From positions 1-33,009 of the forward strand of contig NZ_PXNS01000024.1 of assembly GCF_003045775.1 (NCBI RefSeq): 33,009 nt of DNA. The letters are read 5' to 3'. This document shows, piece after piece, positions 21,774 through 29,237 of this stretch (its first letter is position 1; each line of letters opens with the position of its first letter). Under the pieces are notes generated by a model that was not told the DNA's origin, ran no database searches, and worked only from the letters and a program-made list of their open reading frames with translations. A program made the translations under genes and the position numbers. This DNA is from Halomonas litopenaei (GTDB taxonomy: Bacteria > Pseudomonadota > Gammaproteobacteria > Pseudomonadales > Halomonadaceae).

Positions 21774-22034
21774 ATGGCCGAAGAGAAAAAAGCCCGTACG
21801 CTCACCGGCAAGGTGGTGAGTGACAAGATGGACAAGTCCATCGTTGTAATGATCGAGCGTCGTGAGCGCCACCCGATCTACGGCAAATACGTTAAGCGCT
21901 CCACCAAGCTGCACGCCCACGACGAGACCAACCAGGCCAAGGCCGGTGACACGGTATCCATCCAGGAATGCCGTCCGCTGTCCAAGAAGAAGGCCTGGAC
22001 CCTGGTCGAGGTTGTCGAACAGGCCAAGGGTTAA
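21774..22034 (+). CDS. rpsQ: 30S ribosomal protein S17
   Basis: S17 binds the 16S rRNA 5' domain early in 30S assembly. ATG at 21774, one base after the rpmC stop, gives 86 aa (E. coli 84) starting MAEEKKARTLTGKVVSDKMD. An in-frame GTG at 21765 inside rpmC is less likely. HPIYGKYVKRSTKLHAHDE and CRPLSKKKAWTLVEVVE are typical. The stop codon lies inside a perfect inverted repeat (22029-22050). Confidence 0.95.
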   Translation: MAEEKKARTLTGKVVSDKMDKSIVVMIERRERHPIYGKYVKRSTKLHAHDETNQAKAGDTVSIQECRPLSKKKAWTLVEVVEQAKG

Positions 22035-22050
22035 GGCCACGGCCTTAACC
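22029..22050 (+). other. Perfect 10-bp inverted repeat at the rpsQ-rplN junction
   Basis: GGTTAAGGCC (22029-22038) and GGCCTTAACC (22041-22050) are separated by AC. In RNA an 8-bp stem with a 6-nt loop is realistic. The repeat contains the rpsQ stop codon and marks the border between the S10 and spc gene sets, where E. coli starts a new transcript. No T-run follows, and no clear promoter is seen in the 48-bp gap. Confidence 0.6.
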
Positions 22051-22082
22051 TCGTGCAGTCAGTTTAGGTTTGGAGAAAACCG

Positions 22083-22454
22083 ATGATTCAGACTCAGACA
22101 ATGCTGGATGTCGCCGACAACAGCGGAGCGCGCCGGGTGCAGTGCATCAAGGTGCTGGGTGGTTCACACCGCCGCTACGCTCGCGTTGGTGACGTCATCA
22201 AGGTCACGGTGAAGGAAGCTATTCCGCGCGGCAAGGTCAAGAAAGGCCAGGTGCTGAAAGCGGTAGTTGTCCGGACCCGCAGTGGCGTCCGTCGCAGCGA
22301 CGGTTCGCTGATTCGCTTCGATGGAAATGCGGCCGTCTTGTTGAACAACACCAACGAGCAGCCGATCGGTACCCGTATCTTCGGGCCGGTGACGCGTGAA
22401 CTTCGCAACGAGAAGTTCATGAAGATCATTTCCTTAGCGCCTGAAGTGCTGTAA
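22083..22454 (+). CDS. rplN: 50S ribosomal protein L14
   Basis: L14 lies at the subunit interface and binds the RsfS silencing factor. The 123-aa product equals E. coli, starting MIQTQTMLDVADNSGARRVQ and ending in TRELRNEKFMKIISLAPEVL. TTTGGAG (22069-22075) is its ribosome binding site. It is the first gene of the spc set. No internal promoter is evident, so it is probably co-transcribed with the S10 genes. Confidence 0.98.
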   Translation: MIQTQTMLDVADNSGARRVQCIKVLGGSHRRYARVGDVIKVTVKEAIPRGKVKKGQVLKAVVVRTRSGVRRSDGSLIRFDGNAAVLLNNTNEQPIGTRIFGPVTRELRNEKFMKIISLAPEVL

Positions 22455-22468
22455 GGGAGCGAGGCGAC

Positions 22469-22786
22469 ATGCAAAAGATCAAACGTGATGATGAAGTGAT
22501 CGTCATCGCCGGCAAGGACAAGGGTAAGCGCGGTACCGTGAAGCGCGTCCTCAAGGACGAGCGGTTCGTGGTAGCGGGTGTGAACATGATCAAGCGTCAC
22601 ACCAAGCCGAACCCCATGGCCGGCAATCAGGGCGGTATCGTCGAGCGCGAGGCTCCGATTCACGCGTCCAACGTAGCCATCTTCAATCAGGAGACCGGTA
22701 AGGCGGATCGCGTCGGCTTCCAGATCAAGGAAGACGGTACCAAGGTACGTATCTACAAGTCGACGCAAGCGCAGATCGACGCCTAA
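22469..22786 (+). CDS. rplX: 50S ribosomal protein L24
   Basis: L24 initiates 50S assembly at the 23S rRNA 5' end. The 105-aa product (E. coli 104) starts MQKIKRDDEVIVIAGKDKGK, the KOW motif of this family, and contains NMIKRHTKPNPMAGNQGGIV. It is 14 bp after rplN and 18 bp before rplE. Confidence 0.98.
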   Translation: MQKIKRDDEVIVIAGKDKGKRGTVKRVLKDERFVVAGVNMIKRHTKPNPMAGNQGGIVEREAPIHASNVAIFNQETGKADRVGFQIKEDGTKVRIYKSTQAQIDA

Positions 22787-22804
22787 CGCGAGTCGGGTAG
22801 CAAA

Positions 22805-23344
22805 ATGGCGAACTTGAAAGAACGTTATCAAAACGAGGTGGTGGCTCAACTGAAAGAGCAGTTCAGCTACGCCAACGTTATGCAGGTACCCCGGATCACC
22901 AAGGTGACTCTGAACATGGGTATCGGCGAAGCGACCAGCGATAAAAAGCTGATCGACGCTGCCGTCGGCGACCTGGAGAAACTCTCCGGTCAGAAGCCGA
23001 TGGTGACCAAGGCACGTAAGTCCATCGCGGGCTTCAAGGTGCGTGAAGGCTGGCCGATCGGCGTGAAGGTCACACTGCGCAGTGAGCGCATGTGGGACTT
23101 CCTCGATCGCCTGGTGAATATCGCGATCCCCCGCGTTCGTGACTTCCGTGGTCTCAACCCGAAGTCCTTCGACGGTCGTGGCAACTACAGCATGGGGGTG
23201 CGTGAGCAGATCATCTTCCCGGAGATCGAGTATGATAAGATCGACCGGATTCGTGGTCTGGATGTCACCATCACCACCACTGCCAACACCGATGACGAAG
23301 GTCGTGCGCTCTTGAGTGCACTGAACTTCCCGTTCAAGAAATAG
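22805..23344 (+). CDS. rplE: 50S ribosomal protein L5
   Basis: L5 binds 5S rRNA together with L18 and contacts P-site tRNA. The 179-aa product equals E. coli. MANLKERYQNEVVAQLKEQF, RITKVTLNMGIGEA and the C-terminal GLDVTITTTANTDDEGRALL are typical. In E. coli, S8 represses the spc operon at the rplX-rplE junction; the 18-nt gap here is short and I could not recognise the S8 motif by eye. Confidence 0.98.
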   Translation: MANLKERYQNEVVAQLKEQFSYANVMQVPRITKVTLNMGIGEATSDKKLIDAAVGDLEKLSGQKPMVTKARKSIAGFKVREGWPIGVKVTLRSERMWDFLDRLVNIAIPRVRDFRGLNPKSFDGRGNYSMGVREQIIFPEIEYDKIDRIRGLDVTITTTANTDDEGRALLSALNFPFKK

Positions 23345-23354
23345 GGGTGGGATC

Positions 23355-23660
23355 ATGGCAAAGAAGAGCATGATTGAGCGTGAGCTGAAGCGCACGCAAC
23401 TGGTTGAGAAGTATGCTGCCAAGCGTGCCGAGCTCAAGGCGATCATCCAGGACGTGAACAGCTCCGATGAGGAGCGCTTCGATGCGCAGCTGAAGTTGCA
23501 GTCGCTGCCGCGTGACTCCAGCCCCGTGCGTCAGCGTAACCGCTGCCGCGTGACTGGCCGTCCGCACGGCTACTACAACAAGTTCGGCCTCGGTCGTAAC
23601 AAGCTGCGTGAAGCCGCCATGCGTGGCGACGTGCCCGGACTGAAGAAGTCCAGCTGGTAA
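23355..23660 (+). CDS. rpsN: 30S ribosomal protein S14 (zinc-independent long form)
   Basis: S14 is a 30S head protein. The 101-aa product is of the long C-minus type: the C-terminal RNRCRVTGRPHGYYNKFGLG has only one cysteine of the zinc ribbon found in the 61-aa form. It therefore does not depend on zinc. Start MAKKSMIERELKRTQLVEKY and end GLKKSSW match E. coli. It lies 10 bp after rplE. Confidence 0.97.
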   Translation: MAKKSMIERELKRTQLVEKYAAKRAELKAIIQDVNSSDEERFDAQLKLQSLPRDSSPVRQRNRCRVTGRPHGYYNKFGLGRNKLREAAMRGDVPGLKKSSW

Positions 23661-23692
23661 CGCCACGTAGAATCATCAGGAGCGCAAGTTAA

Positions 23693-24085
23693 ATGAGCAT
23701 GCAAGACACTCTGGCGGATATGTTTACCCGTATCCGCAATGCGCAGCAGGCCACCAAGGAGACGGTCACCATGCCGTCCTCCAAGATCAAGGTTGAAGTG
23801 GCCCGCGTGCTGAAAGAAGAGGGTTACATCACTGACTTCGCCGTGAGCGAATCAGCCAAGCCCGAGCTGACCGTCAGCCTCAAGTACTTCGAAGGCAAGC
23901 CGGTCATCGAGCATCTGCAGCGGGTTTCCAAGCCGTCCCTGCGTAGTTACAAGGGCAAGGATGCGCTGCCGAAGGTCGCCGATGGCCTGGGTGTCGCGAT
24001 CGTCACCACCTCCAAGGGTGTGATGACCGATCGTGCCGCGCGTCAGGCTGGTGTCGGCGGCGAAGTCCTCTGCACCGTATTCTAG
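23693..24085 (+). CDS. rpsH: 30S ribosomal protein S8
   Basis: S8 binds 16S helix 21 and is the spc operon translational repressor in E. coli. The 130-aa product equals E. coli in length. It starts MSMQDTLADMFTRIRNAQQA and has KPSLRSYKGKDALPKVADGL and the C-terminal SKGVMTDRAARQAGVGGEVL, the rRNA-binding part. AGGAG at 23679-23683 is the ribosome binding site. Confidence 0.98.
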   Translation: MSMQDTLADMFTRIRNAQQATKETVTMPSSKIKVEVARVLKEEGYITDFAVSESAKPELTVSLKYFEGKPVIEHLQRVSKPSLRSYKGKDALPKVADGLGVAIVTTSKGVMTDRAARQAGVGGEVLCTVF

Positions 24086-24094
24086 GAGTTTGGA

Positions 24095-24625
24095 ATGTCC
24101 CGCGTAGCCAAATATCCGGTTAAAGTGCCCGCTGGCGTCGAGGTCAAGATCGACGGCGCCACGCTGACCGCCAAAGGCGGTCAGGGCACCCTCTCCATGC
24201 CCGTTCACGACGATGTCGTGGTCGCGCAGGAAGATGGCCAGCTGACCTTCCAGCCGAGCAAATCTGCTAAGAGCTGGGCCATGGTCGGCACCACCCGTGC
24301 CCTGGTTCAGAACCTGGTCACCGGCGTGTCCGAGGGCTTTACCAAGTCTCTCGAAATCATCGGCGTCGGTTATCGCGCTCAAGCGAAAGGCCAGACGCTC
24401 AACCTGACACTGGGCTTCTCTCACCCGGTCGACTATCAACTGCCTGAAGGTGTCACGGCGGAAACGCCGAAGAACACCGTCATCGTGCTGAAGAGCGCGG
24501 ACAAGCAGAAGCTCGGCCAGGTCGCAGCGGAAATCCGCGCTTTCCGTCCGCCTGAACCCTACAAGGGCAAGGGTGTGCGTTACGCGGATGAGCAGGTCCG
24601 CCGTAAAGAAGCCAAGAAGAAGTAA
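24095..24625 (+). CDS. rplF: 50S ribosomal protein L6
   Basis: L6 lies near the sarcin-ricin loop and the factor-binding site. The 176-aa product (E. coli 177) starts MSRVAKYPVKVPAGVEVKID. It has VGYRAQAKGQTLNLTLGFSH and the C-terminal signature RPPEPYKGKGVRYADEQVRR. TAGGAG of the rpsH stop region is its ribosome binding site, 9 bp gap. Confidence 0.98.
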   Translation: MSRVAKYPVKVPAGVEVKIDGATLTAKGGQGTLSMPVHDDVVVAQEDGQLTFQPSKSAKSWAMVGTTRALVQNLVTGVSEGFTKSLEIIGVGYRAQAKGQTLNLTLGFSHPVDYQLPEGVTAETPKNTVIVLKSADKQKLGQVAAEIRAFRPPEPYKGKGVRYADEQVRRKEAKKK

Positions 24626-24634
24626 GGCAGGGTT

Positions 24635-24985
24635 ATGAACGCGAAGAAAGAATCTCGTCTCCGTCGTGCCCGCCGCGCTCGCGCGAAGATCCGCGAGCTG
24701 GGCGTGTCTCGCCTGTGCGTCAATCGTACCCCCCGTCACATCTACGCGCAGATTATCTCGCCGGATGGTGGCAAGGTCCTGGCCAGCGCTTCCACGCTGG
24801 ACAAGAGCCTGCGCGAGGGTTCGACCGGCAATGCAGACGCCGCAGCCAAAGTTGGTGCGCTGATCGCTGAACGCGCCAAGGAAGCGGGCATCACCCAGGT
24901 GGCCTTCGACCGCGCTGGCTTCAAGTACCACGGTCGTGTGAAGGCCCTGGCCGACGCCGCACGTGAAGGCGGCCTGGAATTCTAA
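24635..24985 (+). CDS. rplR: 50S ribosomal protein L18
   Basis: L18 brings 5S rRNA into the 50S subunit with L5. The 116-aa product (E. coli 117) has the basic N-terminus MNAKKESRLRRARRARAKIR, RTPRHIYAQIISPDGGKVLA, and the C-terminal AFDRAGFKYHGRVKALADAA that is typical of the family. It is 9 bp after rplF and 11 bp before rpsE. Confidence 0.98.
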   Translation: MNAKKESRLRRARRARAKIRELGVSRLCVNRTPRHIYAQIISPDGGKVLASASTLDKSLREGSTGNADAAAKVGALIAERAKEAGITQVAFDRAGFKYHGRVKALADAAREGGLEF

Positions 24986-24996
24986 AGGGTTTTACG

Positions 24997-25497
24997 ATGG
25001 CGAAGAACGAACAGCAAAACGGCGATCTGCAGGAAAAGCTCGTGCAGGTCAACCGTGTCGCCAAGGTGGTCAAGGGTGGCCGTATTTTCGGCTTCACCGC
25101 TCTGACTGTCGTGGGCGACGGTAACGGTCGCGTCGGCTTCGGTCGTGGCAAGGCACGTGAAGTGCCGGTCGCGATTCAGAAGGCGATGGACCAGGCGCGC
25201 CGCAACATGATCAAGGTGAACCTGGTCGGCGGTACCCTCCAGTATCCGGTCAAGGCTCGTCATGGCGCCTCCAAGGTGTACATGCAGCCGGCCTCTGACG
25301 GTACTGGTATCATCGCCGGCGGCGCCATGCGCTCCGTGCTGGAATTGGCCGGCGTGCACAACGTCCTGGCCAAGTGCTATGGCTCCACCAATCCGGTGAA
25401 CGTGGTCCGTGCGACCGTGAATGGCCTGGCTTCCATGCAGTCGCCGGAAGACGTGGCCGCCAAGCGCGGTCTCTCAGTCGAAGCGATCACGGGGTAA
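24997..25497 (+). CDS. rpsE: 30S ribosomal protein S5
   Basis: S5 helps fix decoding accuracy and part of the mRNA entry helicase. The 166-aa product (E. coli 167) has VNRVAKVVKGGRIFGFTALT, including the loop near residues 20-30 that contacts the spectinomycin site, and GDGNGRVGFGRGKAREVPVA. The segment appears of the normal, unmutated family type. It lies 11 bp after rplR. Confidence 0.98.
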   Translation: MAKNEQQNGDLQEKLVQVNRVAKVVKGGRIFGFTALTVVGDGNGRVGFGRGKAREVPVAIQKAMDQARRNMIKVNLVGGTLQYPVKARHGASKVYMQPASDGTGIIAGGAMRSVLELAGVHNVLAKCYGSTNPVNVVRATVNGLASMQSPEDVAAKRGLSVEAITG

Positions 25498-25503
25498 TAC
25501 ACC

Positions 25504-25686
25504 ATGGCAGCTACGATCAAGGTTACCCAGACCCGCAGCACCATCGGCACGTTGGCCAAGCACAAGGCCACCATGAAGGGCCTCGGCCTGCGCCGCATCG
25601 GTCACACGGTTGAACTGGAAGACACCCCTGCCGTTCGCGGCATGATCCACAAGGTCAACTACCTTGTGCGTGTTGAGGGAGAGTAA
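25504..25686 (+). CDS. rpmD: 50S ribosomal protein L30
   Basis: L30 is a small 23S rRNA-binding protein of the large subunit. The 60-aa product (E. coli 59) starts MAATIKVTQTRSTIGTLAKH and has the family pattern KGLGLRRIGHTVELEDTPAV. It sits between rpsE and rplO with gaps of 6 and 3 bp, the normal spc order. Confidence 0.97.
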   Translation: MAATIKVTQTRSTIGTLAKHKATMKGLGLRRIGHTVELEDTPAVRGMIHKVNYLVRVEGE

Positions 25687-25689
25687 TCC

Positions 25690-26124
25690 ATGAAACTTAA
25701 CAGCCTGAGCCCGGCACCGGGCTCCAAGCACGCTGAAAAGCGCGTCGGTCGTGGCATCGGTTCCGGTCTGGGCAAGACCGGCGGCCGTGGCCACAAGGGC
25801 CAGAAGTCGCGCAGCGGTGGCAGCGTGAAGCCCGGCTTCGAGGGCGGTCAGATGCCCCTGCAGCGTCGTCTGCCGAAGTTTGGTTTCACCTCCGCCAAGT
25901 CTTTGGTTTCCGAGGAAGTCCGCCTGGCCGAGCTGGCCAAGGTCGCGGGTGACGAAGTCACTCTGGAAAGCCTCAAGGAAGCCAATGTGCTGAAGGATTC
26001 CACGCAGCATGCGAAGGTGATCCTTTCCGGCGATCTGAACAAGGCGGTCACCGTTCGCGGTCTGCGGGTCACCAAGGGTGCCCGCGCAGCGATCGAAGCC
26101 GCCGGTGGCAAGGTAGAGGACTAA
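25690..26124 (+). CDS. rplO: 50S ribosomal protein L15
   Basis: L15 is a late-assembly protein with a long basic extension. The 144-aa product equals E. coli and begins MKLNSLSPAPGSKHAEKRVG. The glycine-rich SGLGKTGGRGHKGQKSRSGG and GFEGGQMPLQRRLPKFGF are characteristic. Its stop codon directly abuts the secY start (TAAATG), with AGAGGA at 26115-26120 as the secY ribosome binding site. Confidence 0.98.
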   Translation: MKLNSLSPAPGSKHAEKRVGRGIGSGLGKTGGRGHKGQKSRSGGSVKPGFEGGQMPLQRRLPKFGFTSAKSLVSEEVRLAELAKVAGDEVTLESLKEANVLKDSTQHAKVILSGDLNKAVTVRGLRVTKGARAAIEAAGGKVED

Positions 26125-27456
26125 ATGGCCAAGTCAGGAAACATGCCGGCGATGGGCAGCGGTCTGAGTGAACTGTGGGCGCGTTTGCGCTTCGTGCTCC
26201 TCGCCATCGTGGTCTACCGTATCGGTGCCCACATACCCGTTCCCGGTATCAATCCTGACCAGCTTGCTGCCTTGTTCAGGGAGCAGCAGGGCACCATCCT
26301 GGGCATGTTCAACATGTTCTCGGGCGGTGCCCTGGAGCGCATGAGTATCCTCGCCCTCGGCATCATGCCGTACATCTCAGCGTCGATCATCATGCAGCTC
26401 CTGACCGCCGTCTCGCCCCACCTCGAGCAGTTGAAGAAGGAGGGCGAGAGCGGCCGCCGCAAGATCAGCCAGTACACGCGCTACGGCACGGTGGTGCTGG
26501 CCCTGGTTCAGGCCACCGGCATGTCCGTGGGTCTGGCCAGCCAAGGCATTGCCTATACGGCCGATCTCAGCTTCTATTTCACCGCGATCATCACCTTCGT
26601 GAGTGGCGCGGTGTTCTTGATGTGGCTGGGTGAGCAGATCACCGAGAAGGGCATCGGCAACGGCATTTCGCTGCTGATCTTCGCGGGTATCGTCGCCGGC
26701 CTGCCCGGAGCTGTGGCTCAAGCCTTCGAGCTTGCCCGCAACGAGGGCGCGTGGAATGTGTTGCCGCTGTTGGCGCTTAGCCTTCTGGGTATCGCCACCG
26801 TGGCGTTCGTCGTGTTCATCGAACGCGGCCAGCGCCGGATTACGGTGAACTACCCGCGCCGCCAGGTAGGCAACAAGATGTATGCAGGGCAGAGCAGCTA
26901 CCTGCCGCTCAAGGTCAACATGGCGGGTGTCATTCCGGCCATCTTTGCCTCGAGCATCCTGTTGTTCCCCGCCTCCCTCGGTCAGTGGGTAGGTGCGGGC
27001 GACGGCATGGAATGGTTGCAGCGCGCGTCCCAGGCGTTGGCCCCAGGTCAGCCCCTTTATATCTTGCTTTTCGCGGCGGCGGTGGTATTCTTCTGCTTCT
27101 TTTACACAGCGCTGGTCTTCAACCCCAAGGATGTGGCCGACAACCTCAAGAAGTCGGGTGCCTTCCTGCCGGGGATTCGTCCTGGCGAGCAGACCGCTCG
27201 TTATGTCGACAAGGTCATGACTCGTCTGACCCTGTTCGGCGCTCTCTACATCACTGCGGTTTCCCTGATGCCCCAGTTCCTGATCGTAGCGTGGAACGTG
27301 CCGTTCTTCTTTGGCGGTACCTCGCTGCTGATCGTGGTCGTGGTCATCATGGACTTCATGGCCCAGGTGCAGTCGCACCTCATGTCGCACCAGTATGAGT
27401 CGGTGATGAAGAAGTCCAACCTGAAAGGCTACGGTAGCGGCGGCATCATGCGCTAA
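26125..27456 (+). CDS. secY: Preprotein translocase subunit SecY
   Basis: SecY is the channel subunit of SecYEG and passes unfolded preproteins across or into the inner membrane. The 443-aa product equals E. coli and shows ten hydrophobic segments. Visible landmarks are RIGAHIPVPGINPDQLA near the first helix, the conserved ALGIMPYISASIIMQLLTA, and the cytoplasmic loop NYPRRQVGNKMYAG. MKKSNLKGYGSGGIMR at the end is also typical. Its partner SecE is encoded at 267-635. It is co-transcribed with ribosomal genes, as in most bacteria. Confidence 0.98.
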   Translation: MAKSGNMPAMGSGLSELWARLRFVLLAIVVYRIGAHIPVPGINPDQLAALFREQQGTILGMFNMFSGGALERMSILALGIMPYISASIIMQLLTAVSPHLEQLKKEGESGRRKISQYTRYGTVVLALVQATGMSVGLASQGIAYTADLSFYFTAIITFVSGAVFLMWLGEQITEKGIGNGISLLIFAGIVAGLPGAVAQAFELARNEGAWNVLPLLALSLLGIATVAFVVFIERGQRRITVNYPRRQVGNKMYAGQSSYLPLKVNMAGVIPAIFASSILLFPASLGQWVGAGDGMEWLQRASQALAPGQPLYILLFAAAVVFFCFFYTALVFNPKDVADNLKKSGAFLPGIRPGEQTARYVDKVMTRLTLFGALYITAVSLMPQFLIVAWNVPFFFGGTSLLIVVVVIMDFMAQVQSHLMSHQYESVMKKSNLKGYGSGGIMR

Positions 27457-27460
27457 GGCG

Positions 27461-27497
27461 CCGCAGGCCGATTTGGCACGCCGCAAGCCGATTTTGG
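27461..27497 (+). repeat. Imperfect tandem direct repeat in the secY-rpmJ spacer
   Basis: CCGCAGGCCGATTTGG (27461-27476) and CCGCAAGCCGATTTTGG (27481-27497) lie 20 bp apart, start to start, and differ by one substitution and one extra T. They fill most of the 49-bp spacer, and the second copy ends in the TTGGAGAG that serves rpmJ as ribosome binding site. This looks like a local duplication of the translation initiation region. Confidence 0.7.
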
Positions 27498-27505
27498 AGA
27501 GAACG

Positions 27506-27619
27506 ATGAAAGTTCGAGCTTCCGTGAAGAAAATGTGCCGCAATTGCAAGATCATTCGTCGCAATGGCGCTGTTCGCGTCATCTGCACCGAGCCGCGGCA
27601 CAAGCAGCGCCAGGGTTAA
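27506..27619 (+). CDS. rpmJ: 50S ribosomal protein L36 (zinc-binding form)
   Basis: L36 is the smallest ribosomal protein and stabilises 23S rRNA near the factor-binding region. The 37-aa product begins MKVRASVKKMCRNCKIIRRN and ends PRHKQRQG. C11, C14, C27 and H32 make the zinc-binding (C+) set, so a zinc-free paralogue elsewhere in the genome would be expected under Zur control. TTGGAGAG (27494-27501) is the ribosome binding site. It ends the spc set and is followed by the alpha operon promoter. Confidence 0.95.
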   Translation: MKVRASVKKMCRNCKIIRRNGAVRVICTEPRHKQRQG

Positions 27620-27646
27620 TCCTGGCCTGAATTGAACCGGGTGCTG

Positions 27647-27683
27647 GCATACCCCTTGCCCTAATGACGGGAAGGGGGTATGC
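27647..27683 (+). terminator. Inverted repeat after rpmJ, overlapping the alpha operon promoter
   Basis: Bases 27647-27657 pair with 27673-27683 (11 bp, one wobble). After a G-A mismatch, CCC (27659-27661) pairs with GGG (27669-27671) around the 7-nt loop TAATGAC. The run after it is TATTGCGCCTTTT, a weak T-tract 8 bp late, so it may terminate the spc transcript only partly. The same bases contain the -35 and most of the -10 of the rpsM promoter. Confidence 0.55.
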
Positions 27684-27684
27684 T
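27656..27684 (+). promoter_or_regulatory. alpha operon promoter (PrpsM)
   Basis: TTGCCC (27656-27661), 17-bp spacer, TATGCT (27679-27684), followed by ATTGCGCCTTTT, which resembles the GCGC...CCTTT start regions of the rpsL and rpsJ promoters. Transcription should begin near 27691, giving a leader of about 50 nt before rpsM, where S4 would be expected to bind. All three elements were read directly; activity is inferred. Confidence 0.65.
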
Positions 27685-27741
27685 ATTGCGCCTTTTGTAG
27701 TTGATTAACCGAGCAAGCCGCTCAAACTTCGGAGTAAGCTG

Positions 27742-28098
27742 ATGGCCCGTATTGCAGGCGTCAATATCCCGGACAACAAGCATGCGGCGATCTCGCTGAC
27801 CTACATCTTCGGGATTGGCCGTACTCGCGCACAGGAAATCTGTGAAGCGACCGGCATCGCGCCGACCACCAAGATCCAGGATCTGTCATCTGAAGAGATC
27901 GACAGCCTGCGTAGTGAAGTCGGCAAGTATACCGTTGAAGGCGACCTTCGTCGTGATGTGACGCTGAACATCAAGCGTCTCATGGACTTGGGTTGCTACC
28001 GTGGTCTGCGTCATCGTCGTGGTCTTCCGATGCGCGGTCAGCGCACCAAGACCAACGCGCGTACCCGTAAGGGACCGCGTAAGCCGATCCGCAAATAA
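27742..28098 (+). CDS. rpsM: 30S ribosomal protein S13
   Basis: S13 forms intersubunit bridges and touches P-site tRNA with its C-terminal tail. The 118-aa product equals E. coli and starts MARIAGVNIPDNKHAAISLT. GCYRGLRHRRGLPMRGQRTK and the basic tail NARTRKGPRKPIRK are typical. In E. coli, S4 represses the alpha operon by binding a pseudoknot that covers the rpsM start. The ribosome binding site here is CGGAG (27730-27734). Confidence 0.98.
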   Translation: MARIAGVNIPDNKHAAISLTYIFGIGRTRAQEICEATGIAPTTKIQDLSSEEIDSLRSEVGKYTVEGDLRRDVTLNIKRLMDLGCYRGLRHRRGLPMRGQRTKTNARTRKGPRKPIRK

Positions 28099-28137
28099 CA
28101 CGCACGTTCTGGCGTAAAGACAGGAATTGACATCAAC

Positions 28138-28524
28138 ATGGCTAACCCGCGTAGCAACCGTAAAAAGGTTAAAAAGCAGGTAGTGGATGCCGTTGCGCAT
28201 ATCCATGCCTCTTTTAACAACACGATCATTACGATCACAGACCGCCAGGGCAACGCTCTTTCCTGGGCGACAGCCGGTGGTTCGGGTTTTCGTGGTTCTC
28301 GCAAGAGCACCCCGTTCGCTGCTCAAGTGGCAAGCGAGCGTGCAGCAACTGCTGCAGCCGAGTATGGTGTGAAAAACGTCGACGTGCTGGTCAAGGGCCC
28401 CGGTCCTGGCCGTGAATCCGCCGTGCGTGCACTCAACGCCGCCGGCTTCCGCGTGCAAAGCATCACCGACGCGACGCCCATTCCCCACAATGGCTGCCGT
28501 CCGCCGAAGAAACGCCGCGTTTAA
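28138..28524 (+). CDS. rpsK: 30S ribosomal protein S11
   Basis: S11 lies on the 30S platform by the E-site codon. The 128-aa product (E. coli 129) has the family segments DAVAHIHASFNNTIITITDR and GFRGSRKSTPFAAQVASERA. The C-terminus DATPIPHNGCRPPKKRRV carries the Asn-Gly site known to form isoaspartate in E. coli S11. It is 39 bp after rpsM and 12 bp before rpsD. Confidence 0.98.
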   Translation: MANPRSNRKKVKKQVVDAVAHIHASFNNTIITITDRQGNALSWATAGGSGFRGSRKSTPFAAQVASERAATAAAEYGVKNVDVLVKGPGPGRESAVRALNAAGFRVQSITDATPIPHNGCRPPKKRRV

Positions 28525-28536
28525 GGAGACAGATTC

Positions 28537-29157
28537 ATGGCTCGTTACATTGGACCGAAGTGCAAACTGTCTCGCCGGGAAGGTACCGACCTCTTCCTCA
28601 AGAGCGGTGTCACTCCCTTCGAGAAAAAGTGCAAATCCGAACAGATTCCGGGTGTGCACGGCCAGCGCCGTCAGCGTCTTTCCGACTACGGCTTGCAGCT
28701 TCGCGAGAAGCAGAAAGTACGTCGCATGTACGGCGTACTCGAAAAGCAGTTCCGCAACTACTACAAGGAAGCCGCCCGCCTGAAGGGTGCGACCGGTGAG
28801 TTGTTGCTGCAGCTGCTTGAGTCCCGACTGGACAACGTCGTCTACCGCATGGGCTTTGGCGCCACTCGCTCCGAGGCTCGTCAGCTGGTAAGCCACAAGG
28901 CGATTGCCGTCAACGGCAAGACCGTCAACGTGGCCTCCTACCAGGTCAAGCCCGGCGACGTGGTATCCGTTCGTGAAAAGGCCAAGCAACAGGCGCGTAT
29001 CCAGAACGCCCTGAGCATCGCCGCCAACCGTGGCGACGTGGCCTGGATCGAACTCGACGCCAAGAAGATGGAAGGCACCTTCAAGGCCCTGCCTGAGCGC
29101 GGTGACCTGACTGCCGACATCAACGAGCAACTGATCGTCGAGCTGTACTCGAAGTAA
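28537..29157 (+). CDS. rpsD: 30S ribosomal protein S4
   Basis: S4 nucleates 30S assembly and is the alpha operon translational repressor in E. coli. It also acts as a general antitermination factor in rRNA transcription. The 206-aa product equals E. coli, starts MARYIGPKCKLSRREGTDLF and has the S4 RNA-binding domain with RLDNVVYRMGFGATRSEARQ. The C-terminus is INEQLIVELYSK. GGAGAC before the ATG is its ribosome binding site. Confidence 0.98.
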   Translation: MARYIGPKCKLSRREGTDLFLKSGVTPFEKKCKSEQIPGVHGQRRQRLSDYGLQLREKQKVRRMYGVLEKQFRNYYKEAARLKGATGELLLQLLESRLDNVVYRMGFGATRSEARQLVSHKAIAVNGKTVNVASYQVKPGDVVSVREKAKQQARIQNALSIAANRGDVAWIELDAKKMEGTFKALPERGDLTADINEQLIVELYSK

Positions 29158-29169
29158 GCGGTCCGTCCG

Positions 29170-29195
29170 CGCCGCCCTCCTCCGGGAGGGCGGCG
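29170..29195 (+). terminator. Strong hairpin between rpsD and rpoA (possible attenuator)
   Basis: CGCCGCCCTCC (29170-29180) pairs perfectly with GGAGGGCGGCG (29185-29195) around loop TCCG. What follows is GTTATTACC, not a full T-run, so termination should be weak. In E. coli rpsD-rpoA are co-transcribed. This hairpin may lower rpoA expression relative to the ribosomal genes or protect the upstream mRNA from 3' decay. Confidence 0.5.
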
Positions 29196-29237
29196 GTTAT
29201 TACCGAGTATTCGTTTGGCAGCCTGAAAGGTGTTCAT

